Shown piece by piece: positions 1 through 11,959 of a stretch of DNA of 64,000 nucleotides (the first letter of the stretch is position 1; each line of letters starts with the position of its first letter). The notes under the pieces are model-generated. The model did no database searches and was not told the origin of the DNA. It was given only the letters and a program-made list of their open reading frames with translations. This stretch comes from Bryum argenteum. Lineage: Eukaryota; Streptophyta; Bryopsida; Bryales; Bryaceae. The DNA lies in contig CM073321.1 of assembly GCA_037043015.1 (NCBI GenBank), positions 33,644,101-33,708,100 of the forward strand, written 5' to 3'. The position numbers were made by a program, and so were the translations under genes.

Positions 1-819
1 TGATCTTCTTGTAACAATTGTGACTTCATTCTTATGTTCGTGTGATCATTCTTGCAGTGACAAGTTTCAGTTACATCAACATTATGGGAACCTCATGTAT
101 GAGCGACATAATTGCTGAAAGATTTCGTAGCCACGGAGAAGGATGATGTGCTACAACACATTATTCACAGTATTTTCACTGATAATGACTAAGAAATGCT
201 TCTTCAATGACTTCTGTCTCACTTCTGAGTGACTACGATTTGGAGTCAGTGACTTCAGTATGACTACTGGAAGTCACTCTCTTCAACTAGGACTCCGAAG
301 TGACTACAGAAATTCAGGGATAAACGTGACAGTTTGTGCCCTAAACCCTGAATTGGAGAAGATTGGGATTAGGTTTGACACTTGCCGTTTTCTAAGACGT
401 GAGAGTACCGTAACTCTAATCTAAAAGGCTTGAAAGTAGGGATTAAGACTCACTCAGAGTGAGATCATTGCTAGAAACGAAGAGCCTCCTCGCTTGATAG
501 TTTCTAATTGAGAGCCGCCAACAATTGAACAACCTTGTAAGAGAATCAAGCATCGTACATTACCGTGTGATTTCTGAACTTACATTACAGATTATATCAA
601 CTCACCTTAGCAAGTGATTTCCTAAACTCACATATTCAGCTCTACATTTCTATGAACTAGATAGACAGGTCAGGTCATGGACTTGGTACATTTCTTGCAA
701 GCGTTGTTGTTTCTGCGACTTGAAAGTACACGGTGACTTTCACTTCAAAACTTTTACACAAGCAATTTGTTCAGAGTTTCACGCAAGCAACAGGAATTTT
801 AACGCACTTACCGCAGATC

Positions 820-3800
820 ATGGAATCGGAGATGGAGGGCTCGCCGCCAGAAAAAGGTGCTTACGAGCTTGCTCGAGATCGTAACGTGGCGGAGGTGCAG
901 AAGGCCGTGGCCCCGGTCATGGCAGCTCTACACGATTGGTGAGTAACAACATCACAGCTCTCACTGCGGCGCTGTTCTAGGGTTTACTGCAAGTTATAGC
1001 TCTGTAAGTCCTTCTCTCCCGTGGGATATGCAGCAGTTAGCCTTCAGTTATAGGGAAGTCACATCATCTGTCTCTTAACTAAAACATGACTAAAAACGAG
1101 TGACGCCCTAGTGTCTCCGAAGTTGGGAACTAGTCATATGGAAGTAAAGGACCAATCAAAGACTGTGCCATGAGCATTGTAGCCACGTGAGAGTCTCGCC
1201 AAACCCTAGCCAGTGTCTGTCTTCTTCTCCGCATCTCAGTTGGCTATGAGTGCCATCGCCTTCTCTCTAAGTTCAGTTCGTTTAGGTCGTGCCTCTCTGT
1301 TTGTCCTTGGCGTTATTGAGTCATGCGTGTCGGAGGCCTTGGGGGTGGCGCAGGAGGCCTCAAAAGCGAAGGAGAAGCAAGTCCGATTTGCGAGAGAAGC
1401 GCACTGATGAAAGAGATACATGTCCGTCGAAGTGGTAGGCAAACAATCTTGGAGGGCAAGAGGCAATAAAAGCTACCGGGAGAGATCGAGTTGAGAAGCG
1501 GGGTGAGAAGAGCGTCAAAATGTCGGCGCGGTCTCTTCGTCGGAGGCGACGAATACCAATGACGAGGATATTGCCACAGGTATGATGCACCTTGCAATTG
1601 CTTGTACCTATGTTGTGCGGCGATTCAACAGATTCGATAGAGCCGCAGGTAAGAAAACACTCCGCTCTTCAACTTTTGCGTTCAGGTTTGGGTTGGGCCT
1701 TGCATATGTTTTGAACCAAGGAAGTTGTTGGCTCTGCTTCAATGATGCCTCAACCGTAATTAGAGCAACATAATTCTCCTCCTGTGTCCAACATTGTTGT
1801 TGCAGCATCGGAGCGCAAACTCGTGGATTCATCTGAAGAAGAGGTTGACCTCTCCGACTCTGACCGCTTGTTAAATCGTCACACGTCAAGGAAGAAGAAC
1901 CCAACACCAGCTCTGCCCCCAAAGAAGATAGCACCGCATCCTCCTCCTCGTCAAGCTCCATCAGAATCTTACGGGCAGCCTAATTGGTCTTGGGTCCCAG
2001 GCCACTACGTTCCTAGGCAGGCAACCGGCACTCACCCTTGGGCTGCAAGCCCGCCATCATCATATGAATCTCCTTGGTCTGGCCAAAGTTCAGCCTTACA
2101 AGCTCGAGCTGCTGTTGACCTAGCCCCAGACAGTGCGGACCGCTTGTCCAGGCGAAAGAGGAAATGTGAGTACGATTTGGAGAGCCGACAAAGGGCTACA
2201 GCCGGGAGGAAACCAAATCGAGTCTTTGTTCTACCAGGCGGAGAAGTGGACGTAACATGCGAGGGGAAGAACGCATGGGATGAAGCCCTACGGGAATTGG
2301 TGCCAAAATGCCTAGACATGTCAGTCATTTCGTGGTCCAAGCACGAGGATCACACTCTGCAAAGACTTAGAGCTGCCCTAGACAATGAATTCGAGTACTT
2401 AGGAAATCCCTTGAGCATTCACGGCTTCCGACTATCTGTCATGAAGTACTTGAAGGCAGAGAGAGCTCGACTGAAACTTTGGTGGCTCAAAGACAAAGAC
2501 ACCGCGCCTCCTCTTCACATCAGCAATATAGAGTGGGCCAACCTAAAGGCGTACTGGAGCACTGATGCGCAGAAGATTAAAGCACAGAAGATGACCATCG
2601 CTCGACAATGCATTCGCAGTGAAGGACTCGTGGGGAGGAGAGGCAGGGCTGCTCGGGAAGCACGACTGGTGAGAGTCCACTTTGCTTTCCACTTTTGTAG
2701 TAATCTAAGTCGTGGAACTAATAGGTTCATGCTCATATGTTGGCAGAGGGAGGGGCGTGAAACTAGCCCGGGAATCACAGAAATGGCCGAAACGTGGGTG
2801 GCAAGTTCCTCGCGCGGCGACCCAAAAAAAGTAAGCATTACAGTGGCACCGACTAAATGACTCTATTTGGCTAAAATTTAGAGGCAGTGACCTCCCTCTC
2901 ACATGACTTCGGGATTTGACATTGCTGCATCTTTCGTGTGTTCAGATTAGGGGGGACGGTGAGTCAGCTCGATTGGAATCGTTGGAGTCCTGGAAGAAGG
3001 AGGTGGAAGGCAAGTTTGACAAATTCCTATCGCATTCCAAAGCGCAGGCCGACGCAATGGAGGAATTGCGCTCCATGTTCAAGACCATTGTAGGAAAGGA
3101 GAAGTTGTTAGACAAAGGCAGCCCCTCCGTGACGGAATCAGCATTGGAAAACCAACAACATGGAGCCTCTAAACCAAGGAAGGGAGCGGGAAAGGAGAAG
3201 CAACAAGTTGTAATCACAACTGGGAGGAAAGAACGAAGTGAAGTGGACGTGGGGGACCCAACGTTGTCGGAGCCGGATACACAACATCTCTTACAGCCTC
3301 CACAAACGTCGACGAGTGAGGTGGACATTCTTTTCTCCTCAACGGGCGTTCAGGACTTGCCACCTTCGCAAACTACGGAGCACGTGGAGGTTACAGTAGC
3401 CGGTTTTGTTAACACACCGTCAGCACCCGATAATTCAGGACCTTCCGGTGACAACAATTCTGAAGACGATGGCCCCGCAGCAATGAATAGCGAGGTGTCT
3501 GCTGGAAAGGAACCCTTTTCCCATGATTCGCCACCAACCGCTCAGCAGAGGTCTGGAAAAGGAGCACCAGCCGCAGCATCTCCATTGCAAAGGAAGTGCA
3601 AGAGACTACCAAAGTCACTGCAGAAGGTACTCTTCCCTCCCGACGTCGGCCTGGACAGCACCCCCTCACCTTTCCAAACTTGTCCTTCATAATAGAATCT
3701 TCTGAGTGTGCAGGTGAAAGCGCAGAGGAAAGAACTGAAACCAAAGGCGGCTTCCGCCGCAGAGAAGAAAACTACTGTACCCTCGACAAAACAGGTATCT

Positions 3801-4148
3801 TGTTCTTGAACCCTTCATGAATATCTTCTCTATACCTGAACCGCCGAAACCTTAGACAGCTGATGCACACGTTGCTTTGTACAGATGCAGGATCGGCGAT
3901 GAAGTCTTCCTCATGAACCCACGCGCCATCCGCCAGAATGCCGCATTGGGGAAGATTAGTGGGATTTCAGGGAAACATAAGTTTCACTTCTAGGACATCC
4001 CTGAAAATTGGTTCGCGATAGATGTACATGAAATTTTGATTCCAGGGGTGAAGCTCATGTTTCCCAATCCTAACGATGACCAGAACAAGATGGAGGATGT
4101 GAAAGGGACATCTACTCTATGGGACCAGAAGTACCTTAAAACCTTCAA
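820..4148 (+). CDS. CACTA-element protein, Transposase_24 / DUF8039-like, multi-exon
   Basis: Proposed exons are 820-938, 1806-2668, 2747-2830, 2946-3626, 3714-3794 and about 3890-4148, each bounded by AG/GT sites. The first exon starts MESEMEGSPPEKGAYELARD. The second has a low-complexity basic/proline-rich part, then a segment (WSKHEDHTLQRL... to ...KIKAQKMTIARQ) resembling the plant Ptta/En/Spm protein family Transposase_24. Exon four is a coiled-coil-like stretch followed by Ser/Pro/Glu-rich sequence. The last exon, with AIDVHEILIPGVKLMFP and an aspartate-rich turn before LWDQKYL, matches the style of DUF8039. An in-frame TAG at about 4002 (KFHF-stop-DIPENW) and a phase problem at 3890 suggest decay. 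The catalytic transposase itself is not in the window. Exon joins are unverified. Confidence 0.6.
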
Positions 4149-4154
4149 GTGAGT

Positions 4155-5054
4155 GGTAATGTGGGAGTGATTACTTGCGTAGGGTTAGAGTGATGCATCT
4201 TTCACGGTGACTCTTCTTAGAGAAATAGTGATTTGTACATGTATGTCTTTGGCCCGAGTGGCACATTTACGTTGACATTTCATGGAATAGTGCCATATAC
4301 TCTTGAATCAACCTTTTTACCTCTTTATAATTTGCCATGTCGTGCATGAATGGATTACGATTATGAATGGGTTACGACAACGCTGCATTCCCGTGCATGC
4401 CTTTGCCTATGTCTAGGAGTGTTCATATTGCTAGATAAATTGATGTTCCCAGTCTTTTTCATTTAGACAGCATATCCCGTATAAATCCCCTCTCTGTTGC
4501 GTAACTATACGAAGTAATTGATCATGACATCGGGGTGACTCTTACACTAAAGGGACCCTTCTCATACACTACACAAACTTGACGCACTTGTGACTAAATC
4601 GTAACTTTGTCCAGGTTGACGAAGTGATAATGAGCGTTATATAAATGACTATAACCCGACTTGAAAATCATTTTGCAAAGAAATGCCACGTGTCCTAAAC
4701 CCTAATCAATGCAAAATTGAAAAATGACTTCTATATGATTGACTCTAAAGCTGACAGGGCAATCCACGTCACTCTAAACTGCACTGAATGGTCACTGAAG
4801 CTCTAGTGACATTGCTATAGCCTGAGCTGGCATGCCACGTTGTCCGCGTAGAGAGAAATAAGGGACCCTGCCCGAATTCTTCCCAAAAAAAAATTCCACA
4901 AAACTTTGCTGCCCTACGGACCCCCTCCATTCTCAATTCATCCAACGTTGAAGTGGATGGTGATACTACAATTGAAGTCATGATCTAAAACTTGTCCACA
5001 ATGACTCTAGGGACCCCAGTCACCGTGCAGTCATTTGTTTACTAAATGACTCTG
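4155..5054. other. Non-coding 3' part of the CACTA element
   Basis: No credible coding sequence. It contains scattered TGACT/AGTCA-type motifs, increasing toward the terminus, and a CCTAAACCCTAATC telomere-like stretch near 4693, which resembles one at about 338. This fits a subterminal region of a CACTA element. Confidence 0.5.
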
Positions 5055-5427
5055 TTTGAGTCATTTTTTGTAGTCATTTCAGAGCCCAATTTTTTGTCGT
5101 GGTTGAAGCCTCGATCGGTGCAGTCGCGTGTTCCGCAGCTTCGACGTCACGTACTAGTGTCGCTTCCTGACCCTATCCTTCATTTCCACGGTCGTTGACG
5201 GTATCGTCGCTGACACTCAGACCTTCATCATCGCCAACGCCTTCGTCATCGTCGTCATCGGTATCTTTAGAAGTTGTGCCAGACGTCTGCTGGTACCTGC
5301 GCTTGCATCTTTGATGACGACCTCCCACATGGATCTTGCAAGACGAGTGGACGAATCAATCGTTTCGGCCTTGTCCACGAACTCCAATACAATTGCAGTG
5401 TTCGTCTGAGCAAGATGAACAAGGAGA

Positions 5428-5570
5428 CATTGGTCGGTCGCCCCATAGTATGATTAGCAGATGCAATGGAGAAATAACAGAAAAACAAAATCGGACACAT
5501 CGGTCGATCGCCCCATAGTATGATTAGCAGAGGCAGGGGAGAAATAACAGGAAAACAAAATCAGTGTAGC
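5428..5570. repeat. 70-bp direct repeat carrying CGATCG palindromes, in last intron of ParB-like gene
   Basis: Two near-identical 70-bp units start at 5428 and 5498. Each begins with a relative of CATCGGTCGATCGCCCCATA and continues GTATGATTAGCAG. They sit in the intron between 5594 and 5405. The same palindrome family fills the large intron at 8.5-9.6 kb of the same gene. Confidence 0.75.
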
Positions 5571-8500
5571 GACGAATTAGATTACATACTTACTAATGCA
5601 ATATCTGTGATGTTGGGACCACCATGCACGTTGATCAAGAGTACGCCGTCCCTAATGAATGAGCGTAGAATCTCCGCAGCAGTGCTCAGATTCAAGGACG
5701 GCTCGCTAGGACGTCGCCAGTCTCGGTCTGCAATATCCTTCTTCGACTCTCTCGCTCGAAATACTCTTTCCAAACTAGACCCTGTAGTACATTTCTTCGT
5801 CATCATCCAGTAGTCGAAGCTCTCTTGTCTACGCATTTCAGGGTTCTTGGCAAAGACAAATACAATGTATACAACATAGTCTCGTCCGATGCTGCTCGAG
5901 GGGAAATCATCATCTGGTTGAGGAATGTAGTGAACAATGTGGTAGTCCCAGGGCTGCGAATTAAATCTTGCTGACCGCAATTGAATCTCCTTCACGATTT
6001 CCACCATCCCGTCAACGTCCGTCACAATGATTGCCGCTGTATACAAGTGATGCGCTTCTATTCGTCGAGCTCCTCGCAGGCATAAAAAATGCCAGTAAGT
6101 CTTCTGCCCTCCATCAGTCTAGCCTTAGTCTTGCCTTCAACAGTGGTGAAGCAGAAACAGAACATCAAAACCTTGATTTCTCTGTCAGCTAACCAGTCTC
6201 TGGTCATTTGCTCTTGGATAGAGGAATCGAGATCTCCTCTGAACCAATCAAAACTCTGGCACTTGTATGTTTTGCTGAAGAGTTCTTCAAGAGTGTGTTC
6301 GACAGGAGCCGCTTTGATCGCTGCATAAGACAGAAGGAGAGATTTGATGTTCGAAGGAAGGTCACTGTCTTTGGGATTCTTCACCAAGTTGTTGGTGCGT
6401 AGTTTGAGAAACTCCTGTCTCCCCGGTGATGACTGTACTTTGTTAAGTAAAGACATCATGACATTGCGATCAATATTCTTCTCACGCTCGAACTTGTCCC
6501 AATCCTCAGCAACGTAAGGAATGTACTCCGACTTCTTGCTTGGAAGAGGTTTGCTCTCTACCAAAAACAAGAGTTCATTCTTGAGGACTCGTAACCTCTT
6601 CTCCGTGTTGCAGAAGTCAACCATAGACATCAACGTCGCAGTTTCAGACTTTGAGTTCGTGCTCTTCACGCAAATTTTCTTCTTCTGGATGAATTGCGCC
6701 ACTGTAGAGACATCTTCATTCCGCATCCCATGGAGAATTTTCAAGTCGTTCTCGACGAACAACTTCTTTGGATTAATAACGACTTCATGTGGAGCCGGTT
6801 CCCTACCCCATTGATCTAGAAGCCTCCCTCCCAACCACTCTTTTTCAATCTGAACCCAAACTTGGAAGTCGGGATCATCAAGATATAGCAGTGGAACTCT
6901 TCCATCTCGTGCATTCTTTCATTGAGTACCGTTACCAGCGAAGATGGCCTTCAATTGAGGAAGGAATTCAGTCTGCAGCGAAAGCCCAAATACATTTGGT
7001 AAACATACGAAGCAATGGCAACATGACACTACGATATTCATTAGAAAGCAGAACTAATATTGAACAACTGCAAACTTGAGTTTTATATGATCATTGCTAA
7101 GGCACCGGGGGATTGCGCGATGCTGAACTGGAAATTGTAAATCCTCTAAACCTACAATAATGAGTTAGCTTGGCGTAGGAGAATGATGTGACCTTAAACT
7201 TGTCGGAGTGAACGCGCCCACAGAGAGCAGGAGGAGGTTTTCCGCAATCCGTCCGAGCGACACGAGCATTGGAGAGTTGCTCAATATAATTATGTTTAGT
7301 CCTCTCCCTAGCAACATCTTGATTTTGGACTCGGGAAAGATAGAGGAGCTTCTTATGGCTGGACTGATGGCACCACACATGAATGATGGCGAAGTTCGAT
7401 AGCAGATTCTTCTTGAGGTCCGAAATATGTTTCGGACCAAGCACAATTTTCTTGTGAGCTTCAACGGTGTGCTGGCCACCAATAATGAAGAAGTGCGTAT
7501 CTGCTGTAATCTCGCTCTCAAGTGGTGCACGGTCGAAGTAAACCGGAGTACCTTTATTACCGAAGGCCTTGAGCGGTACGACAACCACCTGAGCTCTGAC
7601 GAGACTTATATCGGGGACGATGTCTATCGCCATCATCAAATGCTTAAGCCGATCCGGTTCGAGCCCGCGGTAGACCATCTTCCCCGGTTCTGCAAGGTGA
7701 AACTTCGAGTGATTCACGAGGAGGTCAGTACCTGGAGGTCTCTGAAATGTTCCAGTCCCCGCCCCAAGTGCCTGACAATGAATATACAAAGGGCTAAAAA
7801 CCTTGTCATAGAGCACCGTGATTTCCTCGCTTCGTTCTGCTATGAGAAGTTTCTTGTCCTTATTGGTGTAAGTCACGGCCTCTTCAATCGTCAGTTCCTT
7901 CTTAGAGTCCGCTTTTGACTTCTTCCCTGCTGGAGCCTTGCTTCCGTCCGTTCTCAGCTTCACTGGCGACTTTCTTTTCTTGGTAGGCGTTACAGCATTC
8001 GGGAGAGGCTCCTCGGCAGCAACTGCGGATTCGTGCTGGGCCTCGAGCATAATACCCCAACATACATTGAGGTTGGCATGAGTAATACTCGGATCCTCGT
8101 CAGCATTTAACCCCCTCCCTTCACAACTTTTCGAAAGTCCGCAATCTAACTTTCGGACATCGAGGCGCAGCCCATATAGTCGGTCTTTAGGATGTCCCGT
8201 GAGAGGATCTTCGTGAACAACTAGAAAAACAAATGGCCACATGTCCTTCGCTACTTCTAAGTGCAATACCTCCATGCCGGTGCTTGTAGTTTGAGATCTT
8301 CCATTTGCGCTGGCAATTACTGGAACTAATATAGCCCTAGCACTTGGAAGCTTCTTCCAGAGGAATCCCCAGCCTCCAATTGACGGCAGCACACTATATA
8401 CTGCTGGGACTTTACTCTTATCAGCCATAAGCAGGTTCTCGTCACGAAGCCAGAATACGACAAAGCAAGCGGTTCGGATCGGATGCAAGTCCTCCTGGGC

Positions 8501-8573
8501 TTCTTGAAATGAAGGATGTCTGAAGGAAGCAAACACAAGAATTAGGATCTGAAGAGAAAGACATGATTATTTA

Positions 8574-9410
8574 CATGGGGCGATCAACCGATGATGACGA
8601 CCGCTTAACGATACACTGGTGGTCTGGGATGACCCACTCGGTTGATTGCGATTCTAAATTCCAAGTCTCTTGTCTTCTCTATTGTTCCTGTCATCGGTCG
8701 ACGGCCCGATGGAGTGTGCGAACACGATTAAAACAATTCATCAATTCAATATTTAGAAACACTGCTTTTTCTCCATCTGGCGATCAACTGATTAATCAGA
8801 CAGGTCATCTTCCGGATTCTAGAGGCTACGCACTTGTTGACTAAAACCTGCTTCCAAGTCTCAGTTCCATCATGTGCACAAACGTATTGCATCAGTCGAT
8901 CGCCCCATGTCCACTGAGATTTACTATAAGAGAATAGCAAAATCTCAAAATAGAGATGGACTGGTTGTCTGTCATCGGGCGTTCGACCGATGGATTGGAC
9001 TGGTTGTTTGGCATCGGGCGATCGACCGATGCATAGAACTGGTTAGTTGTTCAGTGCATCAGTCGATCGCCCCATGTCCAGTGTGAATTTGTATAACAAA
9101 ACAGCAGTATTTGGTGATAGAGATGGACTGGCTGTTTGGCATCGGGCGATCGACCGATACACAGAACTGGAGGTCTGGCATCGGGCGATCGACCGATGCA
9201 TAGGACTAGTCAGTTGTGCAGTGCATCGGTCGATCGCCCCATGTCCAATGAGAATTTGTATAACAAAACAACAGTATCTGGTGTTAGGGATGGACTGGCT
9301 GTCTGGCATCGGGCGATCGACCGATGTATAGACCTAGAGGTCTGACATCGGGCGATCGACCGATGTATAGGACAAGTTAACTGTTTTGTGCATCGGTCGA
9401 CCGCCCCATA
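8574..9410. repeat. Array of 20-bp palindromes CATCGGGCGATCGACCGATG in an intron
   Basis: Twelve good copies: 8574, 8692, 8890, 8973, 9012, 9058, 9140, 9179, 9224, 9308, 9346 and 9391, plus weaker ones at about 8778, 9480 and 9583. The sequence is nearly self-complementary about CGATCG. From 8973 on, the copies form a higher-order tandem unit of about 168 bp (starts 8973, 9140, 9308), each holding two forward palindromes and one in the reverse version. The whole cluster lies in the intron between exons ending at 9665 and starting at 8519 of the ParB-like gene. Confidence 0.85.
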
Positions 9411-9879
9411 CACTGACCGAAAAATTTACAAAAGCAATATCTGCGAGAACAACTACGTCCTAATAGTCGTCCTCCATTATGCGATCGACCCATATGCTGA
9501 AATCAGTGCTCAACGATTGAGCGTAACGTACACAGTTCATCGTACGGACAGTTACTGCACTAGAGAACACAGGAAATTGCTGCATCGGTTGATCCGCAAC
9601 TGAACCCCAGAATCCTAATGACATTCATTCTCAGATAGACACAAGAGCACGAAGTGATCTTACTTCACATTCGGAGAATCCGTACAGTCGGGATTTGCTT
9701 CTTCAGTCATTGCTTCTTCGCCGAGTAATTCCTTGTTTCGCTTCTCGAACACTTTCAGAACTAGATGAGGACCACGGCCACGAATCCAAGCAGTTTGCTT
9801 TGTACGCGCCAGAACTTTAACAAATCTGAGGCCGAATTGTCTACACAATCTGCATTTGAGAAAAAAAAACCGCTTCATC

Positions 9880-10289
9880 AGTACTCTATTCTATTTTAAA
9901 ATGAGTCTGAAAGCGCGAGATTTAGGGTTTGACTTTTAAATATCAGAGTTCTTCAATCAATGAAGTAAGCAACGTAAAAAAATTAGGAGGCTAGCTGACG
10001 CACCTCTCGAACTATGAAACACAACCGGAAACAGCTAACATACGTCTAAAACATGAATCCGAAGGCAATGAAGCAGTTTGTTTCATGGAACAGAAACAAA
10101 CGCATCCACAGATCAACTTCTTGAACCTATTCCGAAGAATAATCTAAAAAACAACTCAATTTTGGAATCGCTAAGACTTTGAAAACGCAATTGTAATGCA
10201 AGTGAAGAATCATAATACCCCTAAACACAACGAACACAATCAAACTCAAGTGAACAATGAGCAATCGGCAAAGCATTCGGAGATTTAAA
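9880..10289. other. Probable intron of the ParB-like gene
   Basis: No long open frame. On the minus strand it ends in a T-rich tract and CAG at 9861, a good splice acceptor for the 9860-9665 exon, so it is most simply read as intron or 5' untranslated sequence. Confidence 0.35.
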
Positions 10290-10535
10290 CCTCCGATGCG
10301 CAGCAGCTGCTTCGAAGCTTCAATTCGTGACGCTCTTCAAATCCGACGAGCACACGGGCAGGGGTTCAAGAACTGATGCGCATTGGCACGCACGCAACGG
10401 AAGCAGAATCGAAGCGAATAACACGCAAGGCACGCACGCAGCGGAAGCAAAATTTTCTTGGAAAAAACAAATGAACGCAGCGCGCGCTCACCGCTCAAAA
10501 CAGCAAGCGCGGAAAATGACTTTGTGACGTCACGC
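10290..10535 (-). promoter_or_regulatory. Putative 5' region of the minus-strand ParB-like gene with CRE palindrome
   Basis: A GC-rich island in AT-rich surroundings, with repeated GCGTGCGTGCC motifs. It ends in the perfect palindrome GTGACGTCAC at 10524-10533, a classical bZIP (TGACG/CRE) binding site. Its position upstream of the 9860 exon and the GGAG/GTTTAAAT donor-like sequence at about 10290 fit a first exon plus promoter. No start codon could be assigned. Confidence 0.3.
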
Positions 10536-10649
10536 TGCCAAATCTACTCATTACGCCGCCACCTTCAGTCATGATGAACCTGCACAATCATACTTTTATT
10601 GTCCTCTATCACTTCCTTGTCGTATATTTATATGTACAAAATACAATAT

Positions 10650-10815
10650 ATTCATACCCTTACCTTGGCTAATAATTATATCGTGGCTAATATTAATATC
10701 TTGGCTAATATTTATACCCTTACCTTGGCTAATATTGATGACTTGGCTAATATTTATACCCTTACCTTGGCTAATAATAATACCTTGTCTAATATTTATA
10801 CCCTTACCTTAGCTT
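10650..10815. repeat. AT-rich tandem repeat (ACCTTGGCTAATATTTATAC)
   Basis: The phrases TTGGCTAATA and TATACCCTTACCTTGGCTAA recur several times head to tail with slight variation, as direct repeats of roughly 24 and 60 bp. An apparent open frame over it is a by-product of the periodicity. Confidence 0.85.
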
Positions 10816-11927
10816 CAAGAAAATACGTATTCAATATGAATGCATATGTAAATGAAATACTTGTTATTTGCACTCGGTAATAAAACGAAATTATTTTATA
10901 ATCAACTCACAAACATATATTCTTGATATTTGTATAAATTCATCTTTAAAGTGAAAATGAAGTTAATAATGTTTTTATTCACTATGAGGAATATCACGTA
11001 TGAGCATTTGGCTGATCTTTATGATCTTTACGAAAGGGTTTTGTAGAAATCTGAATTTTAGAAATATTTCACATGTAATTGTATCATAGGATGATGAAGC
11101 AGAAATGAATCAATAATGCAAAGATTTTGATGTACCTCATTGTGTATTACCAAATAAAATTCTTACAAATCTATCTCTTTAGGAAGAAGGTTTTCATATT
11201 ATTTCACAATACTAACTCAATCAAATTTTCCTTGTTGTATGATCTATGTATCATTTCCTATGTGATTTTTCAAAATTCCAGAATTTTTATTCTCATCTAG
11301 TAGGATTTCCTTCCTTCCTACGTTACAAAAATGATATTAATACAACTTACAATGACTAGGTTGCCAATTTTGAGTTGATTTTTGAAAGTATGGGTTCCCC
11401 AAAGTAAATTTATAAGTTCAAACTTACGAGGCTACGGTTTTTTTTCCTTTAAAATTTAGATGTCACAAGCTACACACTAGTATGTTTAAAATCAATCTAA
11501 GGTTGATTCATTCAGATTATCTTCAAGATCCATTTTACGTAAATTTCTCCTTTGATTTTTTTGCAAAGCAATAATTAATTTCTTTAAAAAGAATTGGTTT
11601 CTACAAAATTAATGTCTTCTATGCTAATTCAATTTAATTTCATGTTCTTTTCATGATTATGAGTAAATATGATCATATGAACCTAATGGAAAGCTCTACA
11701 AACTCACTGCAATTGCATAAATAATTGGGAGTCTTTGTGAATTGCATCATGGTGACGTTCTAAAGACATGAAGAGGTTCTAAAGACATGAAGAGTCGCAA
11801 ACACCTAAAGGCTTTAATTATTCAATATTTGTAAAGTATAATTGAATTTTTTTACAAAGTTCATCATCACTAACAATTAAAAAAGTGTTATTTGAAATCA
11901 AATCATGTATTTTTCTATGTTCTAAGT

Positions 11928-11959
<32 letters not shown>

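Larger units (their letters stand above)
1..5101 (+). mobile_element. CACTA (En/Spm) DNA transposon, right-hand part
   Basis: The right end is visible at 5055-5101: read inward on the minus strand it begins CACGACAAAAAATTGGGCTC, the CAC...-poly(A) style of a CACTA-type terminal repeat. It is preceded by several GAGTCA/TGACTC subterminal motifs (about 5030-5070). GTT at 5102-5104 could be the 3-bp target duplication. More GTGACT-type repeats lie at 175-310 and 1080-1140. No matching left terminus is seen, so the left end is probably outside the window. The enclosed multi-exon gene (820-4148) has features of plant Ptta/En/Spm-associated proteins, which supports the class. The end lies about 70 bp beyond the stop of the neighbouring ParB-like gene. 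Confidence 0.7.
5173..9860 (-). pseudogene. ParB/sulfiredoxin-like (GGQHT) protein with possible methyltransferase-like C-terminus, decayed
   Basis: Exons in transcript order: about 9860-9665, 8519-7193, 6972-5594 and 5405-5173. Each junction has a consensus acceptor or donor (for example GTAAGT after 5594) and the joined frame continues across them. Exon two (over 440 open codons) has a Lys-rich linker and then MVYRGLEPDRLKHL and FFIIGGQHTVEAHKKI; a GG-Q/E-H-R/T motif before an Ala is typical of ParB/Srx folds. Exon three begins TEFLPQLKAIFAGNGTQ, is interrupted by TGA at about 6926, then RDGRVPLLYLDDPDFQVWV. Its end (RDGVLLINVHGGPNITDIAL) joined to exon four (TNTAIVLEF) resembles motif I and the following strand of permuted DNA methyltransferases; this is inference. 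A frameshift lies at about 6058 and another near 5270, before an Asp-rich tail. Earlier exons probably lie around 10 kb. No expression evidence; function unknown. Confidence 0.55.

Noticed and set aside
338-352. Interstitial telomere repeat (CCCTAAACCCT).
   Set aside because: Only about one and a half units; it is a common plant promoter and transposon motif.
8574-9410. A CRISPR array, because of regularly recurring 20-bp repeats.
   Set aside because: Repeats occur in both orientations, the spacers are themselves repeated with a 168-bp period, and the genome is eukaryotic.
8874-9413. Several overlapping open frames rich in VDRPM / IARC repeats on both strands.
   Set aside because: They are translations of the palindrome array and shift frame with it; there are no splice or codon-usage signs of a gene.
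9665-9860. A histone H3 gene, from the ARTKQTA motif.
   Set aside because: Nothing after the heptapeptide matches H3 and the motif is internal to an exon.
5173-9860. Bacterial or phage contamination, from the ParB-like and methyltransferase-like segments.
   Set aside because: The coding sequence is split by introns with consensus GT-AG sites and lies in continuous plant-type repeat DNA.
10599-10880. A 93-codon frame with repeated LTLANI.
   Set aside because: It merely translates an AT-rich tandem repeat.
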